A DNA stretch of 39,746 bases, taken from NCBI GenBank assembly GCA_945952225.1, contig CAMFHP010000080.1:1-39746 (forward strand). The letters are read 5' to 3'. A program made the position numbers and the translations under genes. This document shows positions 32,797-39,746 of the stretch, piece after piece; positions within the stretch are counted from its first letter, which is position 1; each line of letters begins with the position of its first letter. Under the pieces are notes generated by a model. The model had not been told where the DNA came from, did no database searches, and saw only the letters and a program-made list of their open reading frames with translations. The DNA comes from an uncultured Myxococcaceae bacterium. Lineage in GTDB: Bacteria; Myxococcota_A; Polyangia; Polyangiales; Ga0077539.

Positions 32797-34850
32797 CACT
32801 CGCCTCGCAGCCCCAGGTCGGCCAGCAGCGGGAGGCCTGAAATGTAGCCCTGGCGCGCATACGTGGGATCCCACAGGACCTCCTCGGCGATGGGTCGGTT
32901 GAGCACGTTGAGCACGTCGAGAAAGACCACGAGCTCCATGCGCCCCACGCGGAAGCGCTTGTCGACGCGCACGTCGGCGCTCGCGATCATCGGGAGCCGG
33001 TCCGAGTTCGTCGCGCCGAAGAGCGGTTGATAGTCCCCCGTGAGCGCGTCGTAGAAGCGCCCCACCACCGGCGTGCGCGGCAGCCCCGTGAGCAGACGGA
33101 AGCGCGCGCCTGCGGAGAATCCCAGCGGCAACTGCACGCTCCCCACCGCCGTGAGCAGGTGCGTCTGGTCATAATCTGACAGGCGCGTCGGAGCCCCCTC
33201 GCGGTCGGTCACCTCGCTCCGTTGCACCGTGTACGAGAGCCACCCCGTGAAGCCCCGCGTGGGCGCGCAGCGCAGCGTGAACTGTCCGCCGTACGCGAGC
33301 GACTCGCCCGTGTTCGCGAGCGCGCTCCCCACACGCGGAACGCCCGCCACGCGCTCGGGCAGCGACGACCCCGCGCGCACGAAGCCCAGCGCTTCGAAGG
33401 TCACCGCGCGACCGAACGACACCGTCGCGCCCGCGAGCCCCTGCCACGCGCGCGCACCTTGAAGTGTGGGCGATCCGAAGACCGACGAGAGGTCCTCGGG
33501 GCGCGGCGCTGCGTGGTAGAGCCCGCCCGCGGCCTTCACCTGCAACCACGGAAGCGGACGCGCCAACACAAGCAGACGCGGCTCCGGCGAGGCTGCGAGC
33601 GAGGCCACGCCGTAGCCCGGCGCGTCGCCCGCCGCGGGATAACGTCGCGACACGTCGGTGAGGTCGGCTTCGAGGCGCAGTCCGGGCACCACCTGGAGGC
33701 GCTCGCCGAAGAAGGTCAGCGGCACTTCGAGGTAGGGCGCCACGAGGGCCTGACGCACGCGCCATGTGTCGGCGTTGAGATCGGGCGTCGGCGCCTGGCC
33801 GAAGACCGAGACGTCACCTTCGCGCGCGGGGCGGAGCAGCGAGCCGCGGCGCGTGAGGTCCCACGACGAGACCTCGACGTCGACGCCCACATCGAGGCGC
33901 GCCCACGGCGCGAGGTCGCGCTGCCACGACGCGCGGAGCCCGCCGCGCAACACGTCGGCGGTGAGCTCCGAGGGATACGCGCCCACCTGCTCGCTCCGTC
34001 GGCTCGCGTCGACGCCCACCCACGCTCCGAGCGCGAGGCGCGCGCCGTCGTCGAGCTGGCGCGTGTAGCGAAGCACCGCGCGGTGAAACTCGTTGCTGCG
34101 CTCCAGCGAGCGGGCCCGCGCGGGGTCGTCGCCGGTGAAACGGTTGGCTCCGTCGTCGCGGCTGCCGAACACGAAGCCCGTGAGCCGCGACGTGTCGGTG
34201 GGACGCACCTCGATGCGCGCCTGGTAGTCGCCGTATTGCGGCACCGAGAGGTACTGGAGCGCCTGCGCCGAGGCCACCGACGACGCCACGCGGTCGATGA
34301 GCCCGTAGCGCGCGCCGACGCCCACGGTGACGCGCTCGCCGACCTGCGCCGACAGCGCCGCGCTCGCGTCGAGAAGATCGACGGACGCATAGCCGTGCAC
34401 GCCCTCGCGCATGGGCGCCGTGTCGACCTGCACCATGCCCGCGAGCGCGCGTCCCCACGACGCGCCGTAGCCGCCGGGCGTGAGCTCGATGTTGCCCACG
34501 AAGAAGCCGTTGAGCGTCGAGCGCAGTCCGCTGCCGTGAAAGAGCAGCGGGATGGGAACGCCGTCGACGTAGGCCCGCGACTGGTCGGGGGATGCGCCCC
34601 ACACGATGAGCTCGCCCGATCCGAAGCTCGTGCGGCCGATGCCCGGCAGGCTCTCGACCACGCGCACCGCGTCGCCCTGCGTGCCCGGGAGCTGTCGCGC
34701 CACGGAGGCGTCGGTGCGGGTCGCCGCGGCGGCACGTCGGCGCCGTCGCACGCGCACGATCACCTCGCCGCCATCGCCGGGCTCCGCGGCCTCGGGCGCG
34801 ACCTCGGCGGGCGGTGTGACCGCGCCCACCTGGAGCGGCGTGAGCATCAT
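32793..34850 (-). CDS. TonB-dependent receptor (plug plus beta-barrel), no signal peptide seen
   Basis: A 685-aa protein. The plug domain occupies about 47-145: LPGTQGDAVRVVESLPGI, ELIVWGASPDQSRAYVDGV, PLLFHGSGLRSTLN and LTPGGYGASWGRALAG. The rest is a barrel of alternating strands ending LGLRGEW with a terminal aromatic residue, as outer-membrane proteins have. The family imports scarce nutrients with energy from TonB-ExbBD. The odd point is the N-terminus: MMLTPLQVGAVTPPAEVA is not a Sec signal peptide, and an in-frame TGA lies six codons before the ATG, so no upstream start can supply one. It starts 8 bases after the preceding lipoprotein gene, with GAGG as ribosome-binding site. It could be a truncated gene or be affected by a frameshift upstream. 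Confidence 0.87.
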   Translation of the reverse strand: MMLTPLQVGAVTPPAEVAPEAAEPGDGGEVIVRVRRRRRAAAATRTDASVARQLPGTQGDAVRVVESLPGIGRTSFGSGELIVWGASPDQSRAYVDGVPIPLLFHGSGLRSTLNGFFVGNIELTPGGYGASWGRALAGMVQVDTAPMREGVHGYASVDLLDASAALSAQVGERVTVGVGARYGLIDRVASSVASAQALQYLSVPQYGDYQARIEVRPTDTSRLTGFVFGSRDDGANRFTGDDPARARSLERSNEFHRAVLRYTRQLDDGARLALGAWVGVDASRRSEQVGAYPSELTADVLRGGLRASWQRDLAPWARLDVGVDVEVSSWDLTRRGSLLRPAREGDVSVFGQAPTPDLNADTWRVRQALVAPYLEVPLTFFGERLQVVPGLRLEADLTDVSRRYPAAGDAPGYGVASLAASPEPRLLVLARPLPWLQVKAAGGLYHAAPRPEDLSSVFGSPTLQGARAWQGLAGATVSFGRAVTFEALGFVRAGSSLPERVAGVPRVGSALANTGESLAYGGQFTLRCAPTRGFTGWLSYTVQRSEVTDREGAPTRLSDYDQTHLLTAVGSVQLPLGFSAGARFRLLTGLPRTPVVGRFYDALTGDYQPLFGATNSDRLPMIASADVRVDKRFRVGRMELVVFLDVLNVLNRPIAEEVLWDPTYARQGYISGLPLLADLGLRGEW

Positions 34851-34857
34851 GGCGACC

Positions 34858-35787
34858 TCACTCGCTCACCTCGAAGACGAGCGCGCGGCGTCCGTCGTCG
34901 GAGGGGCCTCCGCCCGGCGCGTCGGTCTCCCACGACCACGACGTTCCGACGGCCTCGCGCACGACGGTGCCCGCGCGCACCACGCGGACGCGCCACGCGG
35001 TCGAGGGCTCGCCGCACGCGGAGAAGAGATGCACGCGCACCTCGTAGCGACCGGTGCCCGGTGCGGGGAACGTCGCGGTCTCGCGTCGCGTGCCGTCGAT
35101 CACGCAGCCCGCGTTGCTGTTGAGGTCGATGCGCGCGCCGCCGTCGGTCGGACGTGTGTAGGCCCCGTCGGCGCTGCGGAGTCCGCGCGCGGTGAGCGTG
35201 CGTCCGTCGGGGAGCTGCACGAGGAGGTCGAGGTCGACGGGGCGATCCCAGTCGAGCACCACGGCGAGGGGCGCGTCGGGCAACGACGAGCGCACCGTGA
35301 GGGGCAGCGCGCGCCGCGGACCGATGCGTCCCTGCGCGTCGATGGCCGCGAAGAGGAGGTTCACCGGGCCCGGCGTGAGGTCGCTCGCGAAGTCTGTCGT
35401 GGCGTGAAACGCGAGGTTCGGCGGAAGGTCGATGTCCGCCGCGTCGACGGGCACGATCCAGTAGCCGCGGTCGTGTTCGAGGCCCACGGCGACGGTGCGC
35501 GCGCTGTACGACACGCTGCCCGTGAACTGCTTGCCGAGCTGCCCCTGCTGCACCGCGAGGCTCGTCGCGTTCACCACGGCCACCGCGGGCGGCGGCTGCG
35601 GCGTCGACGCGTCGGCCATCGGCGCGCCCGCCTCGGGATCAGACCCCGCGGGAAACTCTCCCGCCACGTAGCGTCCGCCGCGCACGCGCAGCGAGGCCTC
35701 GTAGCCCGAGCCCATCGACACGCCCTCGCTGCACCCGAGGAGCGCCATCGCCGCGCACGCGAGCGCCTTCACCGACCGCGCGCTCAC
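34858..35787 (-). CDS. Lipoprotein with DUF2135-like domain
   Basis: A 309-aa predicted lipoprotein with lipobox ALLGC (Cys19). A Pro/Ala-rich spacer (about 45-70) is followed by a beta-rich region. From about residue 174, the stretch VVLDWDRPVDLDLLVQLPDG, an Asn-rich turn (LNSNAGC) and YEVRVHLFSACG resemble the DUF2135/YfaP-like fold (W-x(n)-DLDLHVxxPDG). These domains are beta-sandwiches often found on secreted proteins; the ligand is unknown. The GTG at 35787 overlaps the stop of the OprO/OprP-like porin gene (GTGA). The position between porin and TonB-dependent receptor suggests a periplasmic- or surface-facing accessory role in uptake. Confidence 0.8.
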   Translation of the reverse strand: MSARSVKALACAAMALLGCSEGVSMGSGYEASLRVRGGRYVAGEFPAGSDPEAGAPMADASTPQPPPAVAVVNATSLAVQQGQLGKQFTGSVSYSARTVAVGLEHDRGYWIVPVDAADIDLPPNLAFHATTDFASDLTPGPVNLLFAAIDAQGRIGPRRALPLTVRSSLPDAPLAVVLDWDRPVDLDLLVQLPDGRTLTARGLRSADGAYTRPTDGGARIDLNSNAGCVIDGTRRETATFPAPGTGRYEVRVHLFSACGEPSTAWRVRVVRAGTVVREAVGTSWSWETDAPGGGPSDDGRRALVFEVSE

Positions 35788-37289
35788 GGCGACACCTGGA
35801 GCCGCAGCGTGAAGCGGTTGTTGGCGAAGTCCGTGGGGAGCCCGTCGGTGCCGAGCGCGAGGTGATCGCGCACGACGTCGTACTGGGCCACGAGGCGCGT
35901 CGCGGTGCCCGGCACCTGCACCCCCGCGAGGGCGCTCACGGTGAAGACATCGCGCGGCGCCACCACGATGCGTCCCGCCACGCTCGTCGTGCCGTCGACG
36001 TTGGGGTTGTACCAGTCGACGCGCAGTCCCACGAGCGCGCGGGAGAACAGCGTCGCCGTCGCGCCCGCCACGAGCCCGAGTCCGCGGAGGTCATAGCCTG
36101 TCACCACGGGATCGGTGAAGAAGAGGCCGCGGTCCATGTTCTGGCCGAAGGCGCCTTCGAGCCATGCGTAGAGCGAGACGTTCGCGGCGAGGCGCGCGTC
36201 GACGGCCACATCGGCGCCCGCGGCGAAGCGCGCGAAGTTCTGCGAGCGCACCGCGGCGCGTCCCTGAATGAGCGCGAGGTCGTCGGGGGTGAGCGTTCCG
36301 GTCTCCGAGGTGTTGCGCACGCCGAGGGTGTCGACGCCCTGCGGACTGCCCGCGTGAAACCCGCTGCCGCCGAGGGCCGAGATGCCCGCGGTGAGCCGCA
36401 CGCGCTCGCTGCGCACGTCGACGCCGAGGCGACCCACCACGTCGCGCGGCGCGGTCGGCGCGCGTCCGCCGTAGACGGGCTCGTCGAGGGGGTGACCGTT
36501 CACCACGGCCACGGCGTAACGGAACCATCCGAGCGCGCCCTGCACCCGCGCGCCCACGTCGCTCTCGCCCGGAAAGAAGGCCTGCGCGAAGAGGGCGTTC
36601 TCGGCGAACACGCGGTCGCGCGCGCTGCGGAGCACCTCGTGGCCGAAGGGTGTGCGAAAGAGTCCGAAGGTGAGCGACGCGGGCGTGCGTCCGTGGTCGT
36701 CGACGGGGAGCCGCAGCGTGGCCTCGGCCTGGCGCGCGCCGACGGCGACGCCCTGCTGCGTGTTCACGTCGAGTTCGAGAAGGAGCTGCGCCCAGCGGTG
36801 ATCGACGCCCACCACGAGGCGTCCGCGACGGAGCACGAAGCGGTCGCGGTTGAGCAGGTGTGCGCCGTCCGACGAGAGCTGATCTTCGGACTCCTGGTGC
36901 GACTCGTACTGCGCCTGGAGGTACGGCAGCACGCGCAGCGTGAACGCGCCGAGCGGGAACGTGAACCCGCTCGACGACTCGGTGTTCGTCGTCGCGGGCG
37001 GTGCTGCGGGTGCAGACGGTGGGGGCACCGTCACGGGCGCAGGCGCAGCCGCCGTGGGCGCCGCGGGAGGGGCCTCTGCGGGCGTGGCGACGGGCGCGAC
37101 GGGTGTCGGGGGCGCAGCGGGCTCCGCGGGCGTTGCAGGGGCCTCCACGGGCGCTGCCGGGCCGGGCATCGGAGGCGCCGTCACCGGCGCGGGCGTGGGA
37201 GCGGGCGCGGGCTGTGCGAGGCCGACGCTGCTCGCGAGCAGGGCGGCTCCGATTCCACGCGCGACGGGCGGGTGACGGCGCTTCGTCAT
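35784..37289 (-). CDS. OprO/OprP-family phosphate-selective porin-like protein
   Basis: A 501-aa predicted outer-membrane porin. The signal peptide ends near VGLA/Q (about 25), followed by an unusually long Pro/Ala-rich linker (about 27-105) and then the barrel. The barrel shows the OprO/OprP pattern: FVLRRGRLVVGVDHRWA, FGLFRTPFGHEVLRSARDR and FFPGESDVGARVQGALGW. In Pseudomonas, OprP and OprO take up phosphate and polyphosphate through Arg/Lys residues in the channel; specificity here is inferred only from the family and from the PstS-like neighbour. ATG 37289 lies 1 base after the stop of the small lipoprotein gene, and the gene overlaps the next by 4 bases. The Pro-rich linker might span periplasm or peptidoglycan. 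Confidence 0.88.
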   Translation of the reverse strand: MTKRRHPPVARGIGAALLASSVGLAQPAPAPTPAPVTAPPMPGPAAPVEAPATPAEPAAPPTPVAPVATPAEAPPAAPTAAAPAPVTVPPPSAPAAPPATTNTESSSGFTFPLGAFTLRVLPYLQAQYESHQESEDQLSSDGAHLLNRDRFVLRRGRLVVGVDHRWAQLLLELDVNTQQGVAVGARQAEATLRLPVDDHGRTPASLTFGLFRTPFGHEVLRSARDRVFAENALFAQAFFPGESDVGARVQGALGWFRYAVAVVNGHPLDEPVYGGRAPTAPRDVVGRLGVDVRSERVRLTAGISALGGSGFHAGSPQGVDTLGVRNTSETGTLTPDDLALIQGRAAVRSQNFARFAAGADVAVDARLAANVSLYAWLEGAFGQNMDRGLFFTDPVVTGYDLRGLGLVAGATATLFSRALVGLRVDWYNPNVDGTTSVAGRIVVAPRDVFTVSALAGVQVPGTATRLVAQYDVVRDHLALGTDGLPTDFANNRFTLRLQVSP

Positions 37290-37290
37290 G

Positions 37291-37731
37291 TCACATCGGG
37301 AGCGGTTGCACGCCGCCGTCGGCCGCGAGACGCGCGCCGCGGGCGGCCCGCGCGGGAACGCCCACCGCGGTCGTGCAGCGGTTGAGGAAGTCGGTCATCA
37401 GCACGGGCGTTCCGACGAAGCAGCCGTCGACGTACATGCCGCCGTCGGTGGCCCCATCGGCGCTCGCGTCGGCGCTCGCATCGACGTTCACATCGGCGCT
37501 CGCATCGGCGCTCGCATCGGCGCTCGCATCGGGGCGCGCGGCATCGCCCACTACGTCGGGCGAAGCATCGCTGGCGACGTCGTTCGACGTGTCGGCGGCG
37601 GCGTCGTTCGACGACACATCGGGGCGCGGAACATCGACGGTGATCGTGGTGTTCGGGGTCGTGTCGTTGTTGCTGCACGCGCTGCCCAGGGCGAGCGCGG
37701 CGACCATCACGAAGCAGGTGCGGACGTTCAT
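37291..37731 (-). CDS. Small lipoprotein with Asp/Ala/Ser-rich linker
   Basis: A 146-aa predicted lipoprotein with signal peptide and lipobox GSAC (Cys19). Residues about 36-95 are an Asp/Ala/Ser/Val low-complexity segment of the same style as in the FGE-fold lipoprotein at 15116-16387. The last 50 residues (YVDGCFVGTPVLMTDFLNRC, then a short Ala/Arg part) contain two cysteines. I do not recognise a family. ATG 37731 has GGAG about 8 bases upstream. It sits between the PstS-like and porin genes, within 26 bases of the former and 1 base of the latter, so it is surely cotranscribed. It may tether or space components in the periplasm. Confidence 0.75.
   Translation of the reverse strand: MNVRTCFVMVAALALGSACSNNDTTPNTTITVDVPRPDVSSNDAAADTSNDVASDASPDVVGDAARPDASADASADASADVNVDASADASADGATDGGMYVDGCFVGTPVLMTDFLNRCTTAVGVPARAARGARLAADGGVQPLPM
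37456..37530 (-). repeat. In-gene repeat encoding (Asp-Ala-Ser-Ala)n
   Basis: Copies of the 12-base unit GCATCGGCGCTC and its variants encode DASA repeats in the small lipoprotein. The period is a multiple of 3, so the frame is kept if copies are gained or lost. Confidence 0.65.
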
Positions 37732-37757
37732 CACAGGTCTCCTCGCGGCCTCATGGA

Positions 37758-38990
37758 TCAGCGGGCTTCGCACACGCCGCGACGGCACACGCCGCCGCCG
37801 CACGCGCTCGAATCGGTGCAGGCGGTGCAGGTCGCCGTCGCGCCGGGATGGCTGCACTCGAAGAGGCGCGCGCACGACGCCTCGGGGGCGTAGACCGAGA
37901 AGTCGCCGCCATCGCGCTCGCGCGAGACCTCCATCGCGCAGAGGGGCACGAGGTAGCTCGACGCGTAGAGGCGCTGGATGTCGCGTCCGCCCGGGAGGGC
38001 CACGGAGCCCGCGAGGAGGTCGGCGACGCGCGCGGCGGTGGCGTTGGTCGGCGCGCCGCTGCTGTTGGTGAGCACGAGCGCGTGCTCGTAGCCCCACACG
38101 GGGTAGTGGCCGTCGCGCACGTTGCGCTTGTCGAACGAGGCCGCGGTCGAGTCGGGGTAGTAGAAGTTGGTCTGTCCCCAGTGGCGGTACGCGAGGGTGC
38201 GGAGCTGCGTGCCGCGCACGGCGTTGGTGGCGTCGGTGCCCGCGAAGCCGAGGGCCGGCGTGGTCATCGCGGCGGCGACGCGCGAGATCATGTCGCTCGT
38301 GCCCGAGAGGGCGTTGGCCGTCGGGGTCTGAAAGCGCGCCTCGGGCACACGGATCGCGCGCGCCACGGTGATCTGCGTGCCCGACGAGGCCGAGCGCTGG
38401 AACACCTGGGTGTCGAGGGTCCACGGCGAGACCATCGCGGTCGACGCGCCGAAGCCCCAGATCTGGTAGGCCTCGCGGGCGTCGAGGGCCGACTCGTCCA
38501 TGTTGAGGGCGGGGCCGATGAACTCGAAGGGCAGCACCACCACGCGCGTGTCGCGGAGGCTCGTGGTCACGGCGCCCGCGCACTCCGTCGGGTACACGTC
38601 GCTCAACGCAAGGTCGATCGCCATGCCGTCCGCGGGCATGTTGCAGGTGGGGATCGACGAGGGCAGCGCGTCGGCGTTGAGGCCGTTGTAGACCTCGGCG
38701 GTGCCCGTGGCGCGCTGCGGTCCGCCCGAGGTCGAGCCCGCGAGCGCGGTGACGCCCGAGCACGATCCGCGCGACGTGTTGTAGATGAGCGTGATGCGCT
38801 CCGAGCCCGTGGCGCCCGCGAGGATCGCGCCCACGCGGCGCACCAGCGGTCGGATCGCGGTGGAGCCCGAGATCACCACGGGGTTCGGGAACATCGTTGC
38901 GTCGTTGCAGCTCTGCGCGCCCGCCGCGGGCGTCGCGAGCGCGGCCGCCGTCGTGAGCGTCGCGGCGAGGAGCGTCGTCGTCCGGTTCAT
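37758..38990 (-). CDS. PstS-like periplasmic substrate-binding protein with Cys-rich tail
   Basis: A 410-aa exported protein. The signal peptide ends AAGA/Q (about 25). The N-terminus VVISGSTAIRPLV (38-50) has the SGSTA loop typical of PstS-type phosphate-binding proteins. ALSDVYPTEC, VVVLPFEFIGP and GYEHALVLTN correspond to later core strands of the type II binding-protein fold. The last 40 residues hold seven cysteines (LFECSHPG, CTACTDSSACGGGVCRRGVC), unusual for PstS. No PstA, PstB or PstC permease genes are present. It precedes a porin and a TonB-dependent receptor, so it may hand substrate across the periplasm or sit at the surface. ATG 38990 has GAGGA about 11 bases upstream. Phosphate as ligand is inferred, not shown. 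Confidence 0.82.
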   Translation of the reverse strand: MNRTTTLLAATLTTAAALATPAAGAQSCNDATMFPNPVVISGSTAIRPLVRRVGAILAGATGSERITLIYNTSRGSCSGVTALAGSTSGGPQRATGTAEVYNGLNADALPSSIPTCNMPADGMAIDLALSDVYPTECAGAVTTSLRDTRVVVLPFEFIGPALNMDESALDAREAYQIWGFGASTAMVSPWTLDTQVFQRSASSGTQITVARAIRVPEARFQTPTANALSGTSDMISRVAAAMTTPALGFAGTDATNAVRGTQLRTLAYRHWGQTNFYYPDSTAASFDKRNVRDGHYPVWGYEHALVLTNSSGAPTNATAARVADLLAGSVALPGGRDIQRLYASSYLVPLCAMEVSRERDGGDFSVYAPEASCARLFECSHPGATATCTACTDSSACGGGVCRRGVCEAR

Positions 38991-39059
38991 CGTGGGAGTG
39001 TCCTCGTGCTGCGCGCCGTCGCGTGGATGCGCGGCGCGAGCGAGACGAGAGGTAGAGGT

Positions 39060-39098
39060 GCGAGCGCTCGCGGCGGTGAACACTTCGTGACCGTCACG
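39060..39098. promoter_or_regulatory. Two palindromes upstream of the PstS-like gene
   Basis: GCGAGCGCTCGC (39060-39071, perfect 12 bp) and CGTGACCGTCACG (39086-39098, 6-bp arms around one base) lie 70-108 bases upstream of the PstS-like start, in the 157-base gap after the TonB-like gene. They are candidate operator sites for the envelope cluster. There is no recognisable Pho box (CTGTCAT direct repeats). Confidence 0.3.
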
Positions 39099-39147
39099 CA
39101 TCACGGCGCGCGCGTGGCGCCTCCGTGGCCGCGCGGTGACACGGCGC

Positions 39148-39746
39148 TCACTCGAACAGAAAGCGGATGCGCTTGAGCACGCGCGTGCGAACGGCCACGC
39201 CGCGCGCGTCGCGAGGCACGGTGGTGACGCGGCAGTGTTGGAGGGCGCCGCGCTCCATCGCGGCGGCGATGCCGAAGCCCGGGTTCGCACGGGCGCGGGC
39301 GTGGGCGAGCGTTCCGTCGGGATCGATCACGAGCTCCACTGCGAGCGTGGGCACCTCGACCTCGTTGTCGAGCGCTGCCTGGGGATAGAGCCCCGCGAGC
39401 GCCGCGTCGTCGCAGTCGATCACTGCGCGCACCGCGAGGCTCTCTTCGGCCACCTCGGCGGGCTCGCTGCGACGCGACGGCGTCGGGGTCGGTGCGATCA
39501 CGGGTGCGGGTGTCACCACGGGCGCGGGCGCAGGTCCGTCGCCGTTGCCCACGGTGCCGCCGCGAAAATCGTTGTTGTCACCGACGGGCATCTCGTCGCC
39601 GCCCGCGCCGCCGCCGTTGCCCTGCGCGGCCATGACGTGCGGCGCCGCGGAGCGTCCGGTGCGTCCGGGGTGCGACGACGGGCGATGCGCGGCCGCGGCG
39701 CGCGGGGGCCGGTGGCAGCGTCGGATCGGGGGGGGCGAGGGGCGCG
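39148..39746 (-). CDS. TonB-like C-terminal domain protein, 5' end beyond the window
   Basis: At least 161 aa are certain from an internal ATG at 39633, and the frame stays open to the right edge with GC-ending codons (about 28 of 32), so the true start probably lies outside the window. The visible part is a Gly/Asn-rich then Pro-rich linker (PAPAPVVTPAPVIAPTP) followed by a TonB-C-like domain: GLYPQAALDNEVEVPTLAVE, LVIDPDGTLAHARAR, a GALQHC segment and a terminal IRFLFE. TonB or AgmX/PglI-type proteins span the periplasm and need an N-terminal membrane helix, which is not visible here, supporting truncation by the edge. It may energise the TonB-dependent receptor of the same cluster. Confidence 0.75.
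   Translation of the reverse strand, partial: RPSPPPIRRCHRPPRAAAAHRPSSHPGRTGRSAAPHVMAAQGNGGGAGGDEMPVGDNNDFRGGTVGNGDGPAPAPVVTPAPVIAPTPTPSRRSEPAEVAEESLAVRAVIDCDDAALAGLYPQAALDNEVEVPTLAVELVIDPDGTLAHARARANPGFGIAAAMERGALQHCRVTTVPRDARGVAVRTRVLKRIRFLFE

Noticed and set aside
1-39746. tRNA or rRNA genes, insertion sequences, prophage genes or attachment sites
   Set aside because: I saw no cloverleaf-like or rRNA sequences, no transposase or integrase reading frames and no terminal inverted repeats, though a tRNA scan was not possible here.

Overview
The window is very GC-rich, and almost every gene has G or C in nearly all third codon positions. It carries many lipoproteins with Cys-rich or Asp/Ser/Val-rich low-complexity segments, an Hsp70-like/DUF4388-like/J-like fusion, a NtrC-type regulator, a fibrinogen-like surface lipoprotein and a TonB-type outer-membrane cluster. 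This points to a Gram-negative, large-genome member of the Myxococcota (a Polyangiales/Sandaracinus-like myxobacterium is my best guess). That is an inference from gene content; no rRNA or tRNA gene is present to test it.

Layout. 1-4254 (minus): a SDR oxidoreductase, an Orc1/Cdc6-like P-loop ATPase and a NACHT-type STAND NTPase with C-terminal pentapeptide repeats, tightly coupled, followed by the start of another possible gene cut by the left edge. 4429-6783 (plus): a degenerate Hsp70-like fusion protein; a 20-bp dyad lies in the divergent promoter region. 6770-7975 (minus): kbl. 8033-9909 (minus): a coupled OLD/AAA_21-like ATPase and a small Toprim-like protein. 10134-13755 (plus): two tandem paralogous membrane-anchored proteins of unknown function, then pyrH (13811-14599). 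A strong hairpin separates pyrH from a convergent 79-aa peptidoglycan-binding protein. 15116-17862 (minus): a maltoporin-like porin coupled to a lipoprotein with an FGE-sulfatase fold. 18015-20161 (plus): a beta-helix-like lipoprotein and a DUF420 membrane protein. 20177-22485 (minus): a NtrC-family response regulator coupled to a lipoprotein.

22632-26093 (plus) is a 1153-aa lipoprotein with about 19 Cys-rich repeats and a fibrinogen-like C-terminal domain. It is followed by a 13-unit, 22-bp tandem array (26118-26403). 26455-29267 (minus) is a coupled DUF262-HipA pair without a HipB. 29416-30753 (plus) is a cytochrome P450, followed by an unrecognised protein. 31834-39746 (minus) is a seven-gene envelope cluster: TonB-like protein, PstS-like binding protein, small lipoprotein, OprO/OprP-like porin, DUF2135-like lipoprotein, TonB-dependent receptor and another lipoprotein. 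It looks like a nutrient-uptake system, perhaps for phosphate or an organophosphate.

Three two-gene modules have architectures known from bacterial conflict or toxin systems: ATPase+NACHT-pentapeptide, ATPase+Toprim, and DUF262+HipA. Each is translationally coupled by a 4-bp GTGA overlap. The ATPase+Toprim and DUF262+HipA pairs are the best candidates here for undescribed systems. The PstS-like/TonB-receptor cluster is the best candidate for an undescribed uptake system.
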